Part shown: positions 51,941-64,000 of the stretch, one piece after another | How the letters are laid out: every line of letters starts with the position of its first letter | Position numbering within the stretch: position 1 is the first letter of the stretch | Source: Niebla homalea | Taxonomy: Eukaryota; Ascomycota; Lecanoromycetes; Lecanorales; Ramalinaceae | Reading direction: 5' to 3' | DNA length: 64,000 nt | Assembly: GCA_019925105.1 (NCBI GenBank) | Contig: JAHGAU010000014.1 | Span: forward strand, 1,178,001-1,242,000 | Notes under the pieces: model-generated | Told to the model about the DNA's origin: nothing | The model's database searches: none | Seen by the model: only the letters and a program-made list of their open reading frames with translations | Translations under genes and position numbers: made by a program

Positions 51941-53800
51941 ATGGCGACGAACAAAGGGACCCCAGAGATCCAAAACGATGCGTATATACATAGCTTTAGC
52001 GATAGTGAGGGGAGTATATTAAGTACGATAAGTGGAAGTAACGTGGTAATTAAGAATAAGGTAATAAACGGGTAAGTAGCCTATATTAACAGAAACGGTA
52101 GCAACGCGTATGGGTAATATAATAATAATAAACCGGATAACGCTTAAAATAAATAAGGAAATTAAGGTTAATAAAATATATATATTGAAACGTATAAAAT
52201 ACATAATAATAATACGGAGATAATAAGTAAATAAAGGGGTAAAAAGGCCGGTATAATATTAATAACGAAGGGTATAAACGGAAGGAAAAAATAGGAAAAC
52301 CGCAGTAAAAATATTATTAAGGGTATATAAAAGGGAAATAAAGTTAATAAAAAGGACGGGACCTTAAAGGAATAAAAATAAAAAACGGAGATAATATATT
52401 GCCCGGTAAAGGAGGGCGAAAAGGCGGTAAAAAAGGCGGTAAAGGCCTTAAAAGGACTTTTTACGGTAGAATAAAAAGATATTATATTAAAGACCTAATT
52501 GATATTATAGATTAAATTAAAAGGCGTAAGGGACTTCTATATGAAAATAGGAGTAAAACTGGGGGAAGCGGAGCGCTTACGGAGCTTTTAAGGAGCAGGA
52601 ATAAGGATATTAATAAAAAGTAAAAACAACGGCTTAAAATTAAGTATATAAAGTAAAAGTATAAAAACGGCGGCTTTTTAAATAAGAAAAAGCTGGGCAA
52701 TAAGGATAATAAAGGGGATACCCGCAATAAAGAATAAGGGGATAACGGAGGAGAAAGCGGCCGTATTAAGGAAGGTAAAAATAATAATAATCCGTTTATT
52801 TAATAATAAGGAAAGGAATATAAGGGTAAAAATAAACCTGTTATAATTAATAAAAGCTTTTAAAATAATAACGGAATTATTAATAAAATAGATTATTACG
52901 GTACGTAAACTATAAAATAAGGATATCTTCCTTAATATAACGTTTTTAAAAATAAAGAAAAGCCTAAAAAGGTTTAAGGCTTAAGTTAATAAAGGAAAAT
53001 ATAAGTTAATTAAGGTTTTAAGGTAATTATTTACCGTTATAATAAATAAAATATATTTATTATATTTTAAGGAAACTAAGAAAAAGGTTACGTTAAGGAA
53101 TATAGAAAAAAAGAATATAGTTCTTTACTTAAGGCTTAAAATCGTTAATTATAAGTTTCCGCCAATAATAAAAAGACTTAACTCCTTAAAACGTATAAAA
53201 AGGTACTTTACCGTTATATTAAACGTAACGTTAATAAAGATATATAATAACGTCTTAAATAAAAGGATTATTAAAAAGGGATTTTTTAAAATAACTTAAT
53301 TATAAGATAAGGCGGTTAATATTTATTAATATTTTAAGTATTAAGGTTATAAATATATTATTATAAAATACCTTAATATTATAAAATATATAGTTTACGT
53401 TAAAGGTTATAATACCTATAAGTATATAAAGTTAATAATTAAAAAGTTTATAAAAAGTACGCTTAAATACGCCGTATATAATAAGGAAAAATACTTAATA
53501 TAAGATTTTAAATATATAATAAAAGTTAAAGAGATTAAACGTAAGGAGACCCGGATAACCGTAAAAATCCAATAATATAATACGTATAAAATTAATTTAA
53601 TAAACCAATTAAAGGCAGCCTTAAAACGTAAGTTTAATTAATTAAATAATAAAAGGTAAATAACGGTAAAAAAAAGAAAGCTCCTTACGATCTTGACTTT
53701 AAGGGCCGGCCGTCTTACGTCTTTAATAATAACCAGGAAGGTATTAAGTTAAAAAACGTTTAACTTTAATAAGAAATCCGTAACTTAAATAAGTATAAAA
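51941..53800 (+). pseudogene. LINE-3 ORF1 with double zinc knuckle turned into Tyr
   Basis: ORF1 begins M-A-T-N-K-G-T-P-E-I-Q-N-D-A-Y at 51941 and stays open about 25 codons. The first knuckle is at 53330-53371: C-x2-C-x4-H-x4-C spacing with all four ligands now Tyr (one x is a stop). The second follows at about 53387-53425 with C-x2-C-x3-H-x4-C spacing, again all Tyr. ORF1 of Tad1-like LINEs binds element RNA. Two Ile/Leu-rich minus-strand open frames (52019-52204, 52512-52727) are antisense shadows. Confidence 0.87.
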
Positions 53801-56800
53801 AAGGGAGCCTTTATAAAGATTAATATATAATATATTAATATTTTTAAAAGTAATATAATATAACGTCCGTAATAAAGGAATTAAAGCCGTAATATTAATA
53901 TTTAAATTTAAAAAAGTTAAAAATATTAATATTATAATAATATAGGAATTATTATATAGCTTATATATATATTTATTTATTAACCCGGGGAAGGGGTTTT
54001 ATTTAACCTTTAAGGGAGATAAAATAATTAAAATATATTTCTTTATAAATAAACGGTTTAATATAAATAACTAAGATATTACTTATTATAATAGAAACCT
54101 TTATATACTTTATATTATAAAAAAAGGGGATTTAAAAAACGACCTTAATATTTATAACGTATATAACCCGCCGCCGGTTAATAAAGAAGGATTTTTTATA
54201 ATATTATTACTTAAAGAAATCTTAATTACTTTAAATGAATATATATTATTTAAAAACTTTAACCTATATTATTATATATAAAATAAGGAAAGGCGTATAA
54301 TAAATTACATTAAATTGGATAATTTATTATTAATTACCGTTTAAACTAACTTTTTATTATTAATATTATAAAAACTATTATATAAGAAAGTTATAAATTT
54401 AAAATAATAATTAATTTAACCTTTAATATGGAAGAGGTTATTAACGTAATCGTAATATATAAGTTACGAAAGGACTTAAAATATAACTTAAATTATATAT
54501 TAATATAAATAACTTTAAATTAAACCGTTAATACGTCTATATTATTACCAATAAAAAAAGCGTAAAAAACGGTTAAAAAAATAAAGGTTTATATAAAAAT
54601 AAGGGAGATAATAGTATAATTTACGGACCTCCCTTAATTAAATAATAGAAACCGGATCGATTTCTTTATAAAGTAAATAATAAAAGTATTAAATAAAATA
54701 ATTAATAAAATTATCCCGATAATAAAACCCTTTTAAAGAGTTAAAACCTATTAAAACGAAGGATATATAATTATAATTATAAAAGCGAAAAGGTTAATTA
54801 AATAAACCTTTAAATATAAGAATTAAAAGATACTTAATTAATTAAGGGTTATTTAAAAGGAAAAGGAAAGGATTATTAAGAAAATTAAATAAATATACTT
54901 TTAATTTACGGTATATAATTTAACGATTTTACCTTATAATATTTAAAAGTTAATAAAATATAATAAAGAATAAAGTAGGAAATTAAAGTTTATTTTTAAA
55001 TTCCCGCCCCTTAAAAAACCCGATAATATATTAATTAATACCTTTAACGGTAAAATTAAAGTCCTTAAAGGAGTATTTTTCCCCTTTTTACTAGAAGTTA
55101 ATTTAAACGATATTGACGGCGTTTTATACTTTAACCTTATATTAATAAATAAGGTAATAATATAAGATATAATAATTAAGGTAATTAATAAATTAAAGAA
55201 AAATAAAGCCCCGGGACTAAATAGGATTCTTAATAGATTCTTAGTAATAATAATTTTATTTTTTAAAAAGGTTTTTATTTACTTCTTTTAAGTATATTTT
55301 AATATCGGTTATTACTTATATAAGTTTAAGGAAATAAAAATAATTATCTTTAAGAAGCTTATTAAGCCGGATTACTTTAAAATAAAGTTTTATAGACTTA
55401 TTATACTCTTATATATATTAAGGAAGGCCTTAAAAACGGTAATAATAAGGATCCTTAATAATTATATAAAGAATTACGGATTTCTCCCCGACCAATAAAT
55501 AAAAATAAAGAAAAATCGGTTAATAAAAATAGCCCTTAAAAAATTAATTAATAACGTATATACGGTATAAGGTTACGGGAAGAAATATATTACGAGTTTT
55601 CTTTCTCTCGATATTATAAGTATTTTTAATAAAATAAATTATTAAAAATTACTATATAATTTAAGGAAAAAAGGGATATTATTTTTCTTAATTAAGTAAA
55701 TAAAGAATTTCTTAAGCGACTGAATTATATTAATTAATTTAAGATAAAAGATAAACTTAATAAAGCCCGTTATAATAAGGATTCCTTAAAGATTGCTTAT
55801 TTCTTTTATATTATTTTTATTTTTTAACGGTTTATTAATTAAAAAGCTTATTAAGTTAAAATAAAAGGTTTAAATTAAAAACTTTATTAATAATATTTAT
55901 CTCTTAATTTATAATATTTTTATATATATAAATTATTTAAAACTAAAATAAACTTATAAAGTCTATCTTCGGTAAACGAGAACTTACGGGACTTAATTCG
56001 TACCATATAAATATAAATTTATTTATATAATTAAGAGCTTAAAGCTATATGATATAATAATTATAATGGACTTAAATAAAATTATAATAAAGCCGGATAC
56101 CAATATTAAAGTCTTTAACCTTTAAGTGGATAGGAAGCTCGATTAAAAGGACTATATAAAAAAGGTTTAAAAGAAAATAACTTTATAAAAAAAAGGCCTT
56201 ATTTATCTTGCCGTATTAATATAAAAAGCTACGTTATAAAAAACCCAGATTATTTATTAAGCTATAATAAAGTTAATTATAATATATATTACGGTTATCT
56301 AATATATATTTAAAAATATTCCGGGATATAAGAAAAAGCTTATTTAAATATTATAGAAAATCTAAAATCGGTATTTAAGAATAATTAATAATACTTATAA
56401 AGTAACTTTTATTCCGGTATTAAAGTCTAAAGTTTTTATATTGTTAATTAAGGTTTTATTAAATTAAATAATCGTTTAAGTAAAATTAAAAAGATATATA
56501 TATTTAATTATAATAATAGGAAACGGGCGGATCCGCTAGAATCTTAGTAAGTTTAAAGTTAAAGGGAATAAACTAAAAATACTTATCTCCTTTCTTATTA
56601 AGATAAAGTAAGAATAAACGGAGAAAAAAATTAATTTTATTAATATCCTGGAGGTTAACTTAAGCGGGTATAAACTCCCGTTAAATATAAAAGAAATTAA
56701 AATTAAAAAGATTTAAAGAATAAAAGTTATAATAATTACTTTATAAACTATAATAAAGTAAATTAAGTGTTAACGGAAATATAAAGACTTTATATTTTAA

Positions 56801-57545
56801 AATTATTATTACTTAACCCTTAACGATAAAAAGATTATTAATAAGTATCTCCGTTATTATAATATTATAAGGAAGGGTAATAACGTATTAACGATTTAAC
56901 TCTAGACGGGTAAAAACGGTTTAACTTATTTCCTATTTATTATATATACCGGGGGTCGGATAAACGCCGGATATAAATATGGATAAAAAAAGTAAAACGC
57001 CGTATACGTCCTTATTTCTTATCCTTTATTTACGGAGGTTAAATTAAGATTTATCATAAAAATTAATACTTATAATTACCGTTAAATATTATTTACGAAA
57101 TAAAGTATTTAAGTAATTATTAAGTTTATAATATGTACCGGATTACTATTATAATTTAGTTTTATTATAAAAATAAATGAAATTATCAAAAACTTTACGG
57201 AGAAGGCCCGTTATTAATTAAGGAAGAAAAGGAGGAACGGAAATTAATTACGTTAATTATATAAACCGGAAAGTATTTTCTATAGCCGTAAAAATATAAT
57301 AATAAACGCTTATTAAAAGTCTTTAAAAAAGTTAATAGCGATAATAATATAAAAGGGGTATATATTAAATACGTAAGTATTAATAAGGATATTTAAAGGT
57401 ATTATATAAGATTAAGGTAATATAAATATATAAAGGAGCGGAAAAGCAATAAACTTAAGGATAGTCTTTATAAGGATATAATTATAATATTACGGATTTT
57501 TTTAAGGGAGCTAGAATATAGGAAATATATAAATAAATTATTACT
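53801..57545 (+). pseudogene. LINE-3 ORF2: APE endonuclease, RT, C-terminal zinc region (RIP pseudogene)
   Basis: The endonuclease begins near 53845 with V-Q-x-N-V, followed by 'FFINKRFN' (about 54035), 'IYNVYNPPP' near 54150-54180 (family HNVYNPPP) and 'LFKNFNLYYYI' near 54245-54280 (family GDFNLHHPLW). RT shows 'NKAPGLN' at 55202-55222, 'PDYFKIKFYRLI.LL' near 55365-55400, 'SFLSLDIISIFNKINY' near 55590-55640 (family LSLDIxGAFDxVNH) and 'FINNIYLL' near 55880-55905 (FVDD box). The end has 'TLDG.KRFNLFPIYYIYRG' near 56895-56950 (family RTGxxGLNxFLxxxxVPG), the usual C-terminal region of this clade. It nicks DNA and primes reverse transcription. Confidence 0.93.
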
Positions 57546-57735
57546 TTCTGGATAACCGTTAATATCCTTTACCTTAAAGGATAAAGGGTAAAGGCCTGGT
57601 AAACGCCGGTTTTTACCCTAACGTTATAAGTATCAGGTTTTTACGGTTACCAATAAGGTTAAAAGGCCGCGTATTAAGGAACGCCGGAATTAGCTTAGCT
57701 AAACCCGTAGTATAAATCAATCAATCAATCAATCA

Positions 57736-57748
57736 ATATATCTTAAAA
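57736..57748. repeat. LINE-3 target-site duplication, right copy
   Basis: atatatcttaaaa, matching 51911-51923. Confidence 0.8.
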
Positions 57749-57779
57749 TTCTATATAAAAACGTTAATAAAAATTAAAA

Positions 57780-58330
57780 TAATACGTTCTTTATTTATAA
57801 TATTCGTTTATAATCCGATTACTTAATAAGGTTTAGGTATTTTACGTTTATTAAAAATTAACTTAAAAAGCTTAAATTATTTATTAACGAACTTAACGTA
57901 AAGGTTTAAACTTATTTTATAATTATAATGCGTATATATTTTCCTTTTCTTATTTATAAAGTTAAGTATAACGTTATAATTCTTAAGGTTATTAACCGGT
58001 AAAATACTTATAATATAACGGTTACCGTAAAAGGAGTTATATAACTTTATAGAGTAATAAATTATAAGGAAAAGTTTAACCAGGAAATTCTTATTTTCTT
58101 TATTTTATATAATTATATTTCCGTAAGAATTTACGGTTATTACTTTATAATTAAAGAGGATAAGATTATATTTTATCGTTAATTTATTTATAAATTTAAT
58201 TTCATTAATAATAAAAAGAAATAAATAATTTATAAGTTTATTAAGAACGTTTATAATAAATAAATATTTTTTTAATATAAAAGGATTTATTCAGGTATTA
58301 ATAACTTACTTATTAATTTTAATTTTAATA
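57780..58330 (+). pseudogene. Eroded DUF7924-like domain, interrupted by LINE-3
   Basis: The plus frame reads, in pieces: 'PFLIYKVKYNVIILKVINR.N' near 57945-58005, 'ITVTVKGVI.LYRVINY' near 58015-58070, 'EKFNQEILIFFILYNYISV' then 'RIYGYYFIIKEDKIIFYR' at 58070-58180, and 'KFIKNVYNK' near 58235-58265. From memory this resembles the fungal DUF7924 family, which has an E-x-K (nuclease-like) core, a conserved R-I-Y-G-H-Y segment and a K-N-V-Y-D segment. The exact family name is my recollection and unverified. Upstream parts would lie left of LINE-3 (50.7-51.9 kb). It is non-functional because of stops. Confidence 0.4.
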
Positions 58331-60830
58331 ATTCTCCTTTATAATAAATAAATATTAAAAATATACTTAATGAAAATAATAATTAAAAAAGCCTTTAAAA
58401 AATTATACCGATTATTTCCTTTATATAGTCCGTTTAACGAGCGTTAAAAAGCTAAGGAGTTAACGTATTATAAATAATAACGAATAATAATAGTCTGAAT
58501 TTATTAATTATGATTAAAGTATTAAATTGGGTTTACGTAAGGCTTATCCGACGTATTATTTATAAATTAAAGTAAAAAAAAAAGTAAATTTAAATAATTT
58601 AAATAAAGCGAATATAGGTTATTAAATATATAAGTATTTCGATTTAAACTTTTATTTAATATTAAGTAAAAATTATAAATAAGTATAATTATATTTAGAA
58701 ATTAACGATTCTATTTTAAACTCCGTCGCGTAATAATATATATTATCGCGGATATACTTATTATTCTTTTATATAATTAAATATAATAATACGATTTAAA
58801 AATATATTCTTATTAAAATATAAAGTATAACTTATTAACGTATTTATTTTTTTTATAGTTAATTATCGCGTAATATCTTTATAAGTCTTAAAGTAATATA
58901 ATTAAGAGGTTTAATAATTATTCATTATATTATAATTATATAACGTATTAAGTAATATAAATTATTATATAAAAATATTAAATTATTATTAATCCGGCCG
59001 GTAAAATTAAATACTTTAAATTCTTAAGAACGATCTTAAAATTTATTATAATATATAATTTAAAACTTCGATTTAACCGGATATAAAGAATATAAAAATA
59101 AAGATCTTTAATTTAATAAGCTTTTTATAGGTTAGTTTTTTAATATTGTAAATTGTTAAAACTATAAATAAATAAAGTAGTATTTACCCTTCTTTATTAA
59201 TAATTTAAAGATAACTTAATATATTATATTAATAATTATTAAATCTTATCTTTTTTAATAATATTTTATATTCCGGGTTATATCTTATAATATTCCCGGT
59301 TATTTATAATATAATTAATAATATAATAAAAGCTATATTTATTTACTATTATATTAACTTCATACCGTTATTTATATATTAATTTTTTATTATATATATA
59401 TTAAAATTATTTTATTTTTACCGATTAATATATTTACGGCCAAAAGTAATAATTTTATTATAAAATTTATTTCTTTATTATTTATATTTATTATCGTAAA
59501 GAAAATACCTCCAACGTAAATAAAGGGACCCGATATCTAATAGGCTTTTTAAAATAATATTACGTAAATATCCGTTTATAATCTCTTAAGGCTTAAAGAA
59601 GGATTAAATAAATAATTTATAGTTTTTATATATATAGATTTCATTTTAATAAAAATTATATTTATAATTAATATAGAAATTTATTTTATTAATATAATTA
59701 TAAAACTTATACTTAAAGCGTATTATTAATAATTTCTTAATATATATAATAATTATTTTATTCTTTTTTATAAATTATTTAAATCTATCTGAATAAGCTT
59801 TTTATTCCTATATAATATATAAGTTAATTATATAATTATTTATAAACCGTTTTTAATTATAATTAATCCATTTTAAAGGTTAAAAAGAGCTTTTTATCTT
59901 AATATTTAAGGCGATTAAAAACTTTTTTAAAAATAAGGAAAATAAATATAAAGTAAAGTAAATATAAAATATAAATATAATCTCCTTTTTAATTTATTTT
60001 TATCTAAATAATTTCGGCAATTAAAAAGAAGAAGGTATATATTAATTATATTTAATATACTTTGAAATATTATAATAATTAAGCTTAATAGCCCTTAAGT
60101 TAATTATAATATAAATAAAAAATCTAAATATAATCAATATTTAATCTAAAATACGCCAGAAAAACAATTAATCGATTTACGGATTTATATCCGTAAATTA
60201 ATAAAGATGTTAATAATTAAAATCGATATAAGAAAATATACCCTTAAAATATATTTATATTTATATTTAAACGATTAAACGATATACTTTAATAATAAAT
60301 AATAATAATATATAAAGCATTCCTTATAATATAAATATTTCTTAAGTAAAGTAAAGAACGTAATAATAAAAATCAGGTATTTATTAAATAAGAATATAAC
60401 TTTATTAATGTTTTTACTTTAAATTATACTTACTTATTATATATCCAGGTTTATAAGGACTTATAGGGATATTAATCCTTAAATATATATATTAAGCTTT
60501 AAGGAAAACGTTATAAGGCCCCCGAAATATTTATATTTACGTTAATCTTTATTATTTATACCGTTTTATTTTAAATTAATATTTATTTTAAATTGCTTTA
60601 TATTATTTAAAAATGTTTTTAATTTACTTATTTATTTTTTATTGCGTTTTATATTAAATTAATACGGAAATAACGTTAAAATAACTTCTTAATACTTATA
60701 TTAATATTTTTAACCCTTATTTCTTTTTTTAATAATATTAAACTCTTAATAAAACTATTATTTTTATATTAAGGACCGTATAGTTAAGTATTAAAAATAG
60801 TAATTATTTATATTAAGGATAATATTCGTT
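58331..60830. other. RIP-mutated AT-rich region, unidentified
   Basis: Probably the 3' part of the DUF7924-like gene up to about 58.9 kb (a 'TPSRNNIYYRGYTYYSFI' frame near 58720-58775). Beyond that no convincing coding frame, RNA gene or repeat was found. CpA depletion is as strong as in the transposons. Confidence 0.3.
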
Positions 60831-62640
60831 CCGTTCGTTTTAAGTTAAGTATAAACTTTAAATATAATGGTTTATAAAAACTTTTAATAATACGCTTTAA
60901 TTTAATAAGTTAAGTTAAGGAATAATAAATAAATATAAATTAAAACGTAAAAAATTTATATTAAGTTATATAATCCTATAAGTCCCGGTTAATTAAATAA
61001 TATTATTTTAGCTATAAAAGGGATTAAGTAATATTTTATTAATTATAAAGATCCCGAGGATAATAAGATTCGTTAAATAATTATTAATAACTTATAAATA
61101 GAAAATATAAGGGCGTAGTTAATTTATTTTATATTAAAGCGAAATTATAATAAGTATAAGAAAGGTCCGTTAATCGAATTAAAAAAACCTTTATTAATTA
61201 AGTTTTATAAATTAATAGGGTATACCGGTTAATAATATAATTAATTAAGGTATTTAAGTATAGCCTAAGTTAAGATATATAAGGTTAATAAATAGTAAAA
61301 TAAGGTCTTATTAAGATTATAATTCCTTTATATTTATTAAAATAAAATAAGGATATTTTAATATTAATTTAACGTTTCTTTATAAATAATAGCTTATATT
61401 ATATATTATTATAAGGATTTATCTGAAAATAGAAGTATATTTATTTAATATACCTATATAATTATAAAGTTAATAAATATTCCGGTATTCGATTAATTTA
61501 ATTTATACGATTTCAATACTCTATATAATACTTATAGTAACGTTATTTCCTTAATCGTATATTAATATTTTATAGAAGTCGTTACCGTAAATATAGAATA
61601 TATTTATTAAAAAGAATTATATATTAATAGTTAATATAACGTCTAAGATATTAATAGCAGATAATAAATTGACTCTTAAAATTATACTTTTAAAGATAAA
61701 AAATAACGTTCTCCAATAAAAAGAATATTTTTATTTATATTAATATTTTAATTTTTATTAACCTTTTTAAAGCTTTTTAATTATTTTCTAGCTCGATATA
61801 TTAATTAACAGTACCCAAATTAAATTTAAAGAATATAATTATCCCTTTTAAGAGTTTATTTTAATTATAATTAAAATATAAAGAAATACTAAATATCGCC
61901 GTCCTATATAATCTTATATCTTAATAATAAAGAAATTTAACAAAATTAACGGATAAACTTTAAACGGGAATAAAAAATATTATTATTATATTTATTATAT
62001 AATAAAGCTTTCTTTTCAATTTAAAGTTTATTTACGTTTATAATTTTCAGTTTAATAAACCACGTAGAAAAAGAGTTATTTAAGCCTTAACGCGTAATAT
62101 TTTACTATTTAGTAAGAAACGTAATAAGCATTTAAGTTTAGTTGATCTTAAAATTATATATATCGCGATATTTATAATAGAGATATCTTAGAATAATTAT
62201 AGGAACTTCTTTATACCCGTTAATAGGAGATTAAGGAATATATTATATATATTAATATAGTTTAAGTTTAAAGCTCTTTTAATTTGAAATCCTTTAGTAA
62301 TTTCTATTATAATAGAAGATTAAATATTAATTTTAACGTATAATAAAAATAAAGGTTTAATTAAAAATAGGACTTTATTTATATAACTGGTTATTATCTT
62401 ATAATATATATAATATTATAATATATCTATTAAACCCTTTAAATGCCCTTAAGCGGTTATAATAAATAATAAAACGTATAACGCCCGTAAATATAACTTT
62501 AATAAATTAAATAAAGATTATACGGTATATTTCTTAAATTAAATTAAAGTTTTTTATTTAAATTATAATAGTTATCTTTAATATTTAAAAGCTATTTATA
62601 CGTATTATTTATCGTATTTATAGCTATCCGTAAAAACGGA
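60831..62640 (+). pseudogene. Eroded plus-strand coding-like region, unidentified
   Basis: Read through stops, the plus frame is protein-like around 60860-61480 ('GIK.YFINYKDPEDNKIR', 'ENIRA.LIYFILKRNYNKYKKGPLIELKKPLL', 'FYKLIGYTG'). It has high Lys/Asn and Gln-derived stops. No family was recognised. Confidence 0.35.
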
Positions 62641-64000
62641 ATATACCTCCCGTAAAGGCTTATAATACTTAATATCTCTTAATAAAGAAAACCGATTAAA
62701 CTTGGAAAACGGTTAAAGTTCCTTTTAAAGGCCCCGTTAATTATTTAGGCTTAAAGAATTACGCCTTAAACGTATATTCTTTAATTATTAAGACCCTATA
62801 TTATTTCGGTTACAATTAAGGCGTATTTAACCCTTATTACTACGGCTTAATAAAGAAATTATATAATATTAAGAAAGCTTCGCAACGATTATAAAAGCTT
62901 ATTTATTAAAGGAAGTTAACTATATATTAATAAACGCGTTTATAAAAATGAACGGATTCTTAAAATAACTTAAGAAGAAAAAGGGTATACTCCGGACGCT
63001 ATTAAAAGTAAAAATTAATAAGTATTCTACTTTTAAAGCCTTAATAACGGGAAAGGGGTATTTCGTTTTTTCCGAGTCGCTAAGATAATCTTTATTGTAT
63101 TATTTATTATTATATTACTTTACTGAAATCATTAATACCTCTATTTATATCGTTAACGGTAAAGTAGCCTTTTTTAATTAAATAAAGAAGCAAAACCGAT
63201 AGATTACCGTTATTAAATTCGTTAATACGTTAATCCGCGATTTAATAAAGACTCTATTAAATAACGCTATAATAAACCTTATTTAACTCCGTATATTACC
63301 TTAATTAAATATAGATTTAATTAATAAGAATTAAAGGGTACTTTAAATACTTAATATATTTAATTTAATAAAATAACCGGTAAATATTATAATTAAATCG
63401 TTAATCGTTTTAAGGAGGAGGTCTGCGGTAAAGATATACCTTTAAAAGTTCTTACTTTAATCTTATATATTATTTATAAATTATATTTATTATTTAAATT
63501 AATTTATAGTTTTAAAGAAAATTAATTAAAAATTAAAGGATTTATTATAGCTTAAAAATTATTTATAAAAAACTTAATTACGATTATTATAAAATCTTAA
63601 ATCTTTAAGAATAACGTTTAAGGGATTTCTATAATCGTTTAACTTAAGAATTATCTTTTAACGAATACTTTATCTTATATAAAGGGTTATTTAACGGTAT
63701 TATTTAATATAAATATATATTACCGGAACCTATAGTACTTAAGAAATAATATATATTTATAATCGGGCTGTTAACTCCTTTACGAGAACCAGTTACGTAA
63801 TAAAATACGGATACTAAGCTGGTTAAAAAATATTTAATAAATCAATATATAAATATTTAAGAGTTTATCTTTATATACGTTCTTTTATAGTTTGTAAATT
63901 ATAAGTCTTTATAAATTATTTAATGCCTTTACCGTAACGGTTTTATTAATAAGCTCGTTTTCTCCTTATCCTTTTTTAGTTTTTATTATTATTATAACTT
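62641..64000 (+). pseudogene. Eroded plus-strand coding-like region, unidentified, runs off the window
   Basis: The plus frame has long protein-like runs: 'EVNYILINAFIKMNGFLK.LKKKKGILRTLLK' near 62915-63015, and 'KYSTFKALITGKGYFVFSESLR' near 63020-63085. Further on come 'TSIYIVNGKVAFFN.IKK' near 63135-63190 and 'TRTSYVIKYGY.AG.KIFNKSIYKYLRVYLYTFF' near 63785-63890. GC is slightly higher than left of it. I could not match it to a transposon or fungal family. Confidence 0.4.

Larger units (their letters stand above)
51924..57737 (+). mobile_element. LINE-3: full-length Tad1-like non-LTR retrotransposon
   Basis: A 5.8-kb plus-strand copy. The leader is gaaaaatcctgaggaag, the ORF1 ATG is at 51941, and an (ATCA)n tail lies at about 57716-57737 (longer than in the other two copies). 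Target duplication is 11-13 bp. It faces LINE-2 head to head, with 5' ends 2.9 kb apart. This copy reads best and was used to anchor the domain positions of all three. Confidence 0.93.

Noticed and set aside
52019..52727. Minus-strand open frames at 52019-52204 and 52512-52727
   Set aside because: Antisense to LINE-3 ORF1.

Overview
This window is a transposon graveyard from a filamentous ascomycete (Pezizomycotina-type) genome that has been heavily mutated by repeat-induced point mutation (RIP). The DNA is extremely A+T rich. CpA and TpG are almost absent while CpG (acg, cgt, cgg) survives, which is the CpA-to-TpA signature of RIP rather than generic AT drift or organellar DNA. No intact protein-coding gene is present. 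Every recognisable coding region is full of TAA/TAG stops, and the longer open frames are antisense, repeat-derived or junction artefacts.

Layout of the left half (1-34 kb), a deep nest of retrotransposons: (i) the 3' end of a plus-strand Ty3/Gypsy element 'G' (integrase, chromodomain, polypurine tract, 3' LTR; 1-2855) sits inside the 3' LTR of a minus-strand Copia element 'D' (2856-20947). (ii) D is split by a full-length minus-strand Tad1-like LINE, 'LINE-1' (3687-15785, 13-bp target duplication). (iii) LINE-1 is split by a full minus-strand Copia element 'A' (3859-10170, 138-bp LTRs, TSD tatct). (iv) D abuts a second minus-strand Copia, 'E' (20948-32804), which is split by a plus-strand Copia 'C' (26540-32342, 277-bp LTRs, TSD cggcg). 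(v) E's 5' LTR ends inside the RNase H region of a minus-strand Gypsy 'H' (32805 to about 34.1 kb). At least four insertion generations can be read from target-site duplications and interrupted reading frames.

The right half (34-64 kb) holds a short un-mutated insert (34121-34313), three minisatellites, and about 20 kb of eroded coding-like sequence of mostly unknown identity. This sequence is interrupted by two more full-length LINE copies in head-to-head orientation: LINE-2 (43230-49048, minus) and LINE-3 (51924-57737, plus), each with its own 13-bp target duplication. The sequence just right of LINE-3 reads like a decayed fungal DUF7924-type domain; the rest could not be assigned.

The elements fit together as follows. 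The LINEs carry ORF1 with zinc knuckles and ORF2 with APE endonuclease, RT and a C-terminal domain. The Copia elements carry gag, protease, integrase, RT and RNase H, and have primer-binding sites that look like a tRNA anticodon arm (half-tRNA priming). The Gypsy elements carry RT/RNase H (H) or integrase/chromodomain (G). All are non-functional in their present state. RIP is not uniform: element termini, LTRs and short inserts are spared, leaving GC-richer islands that define the boundaries. The block is likely constitutive heterochromatin (pericentromeric, subtelomeric or another AT-isochore), but the sequence alone does not say which.
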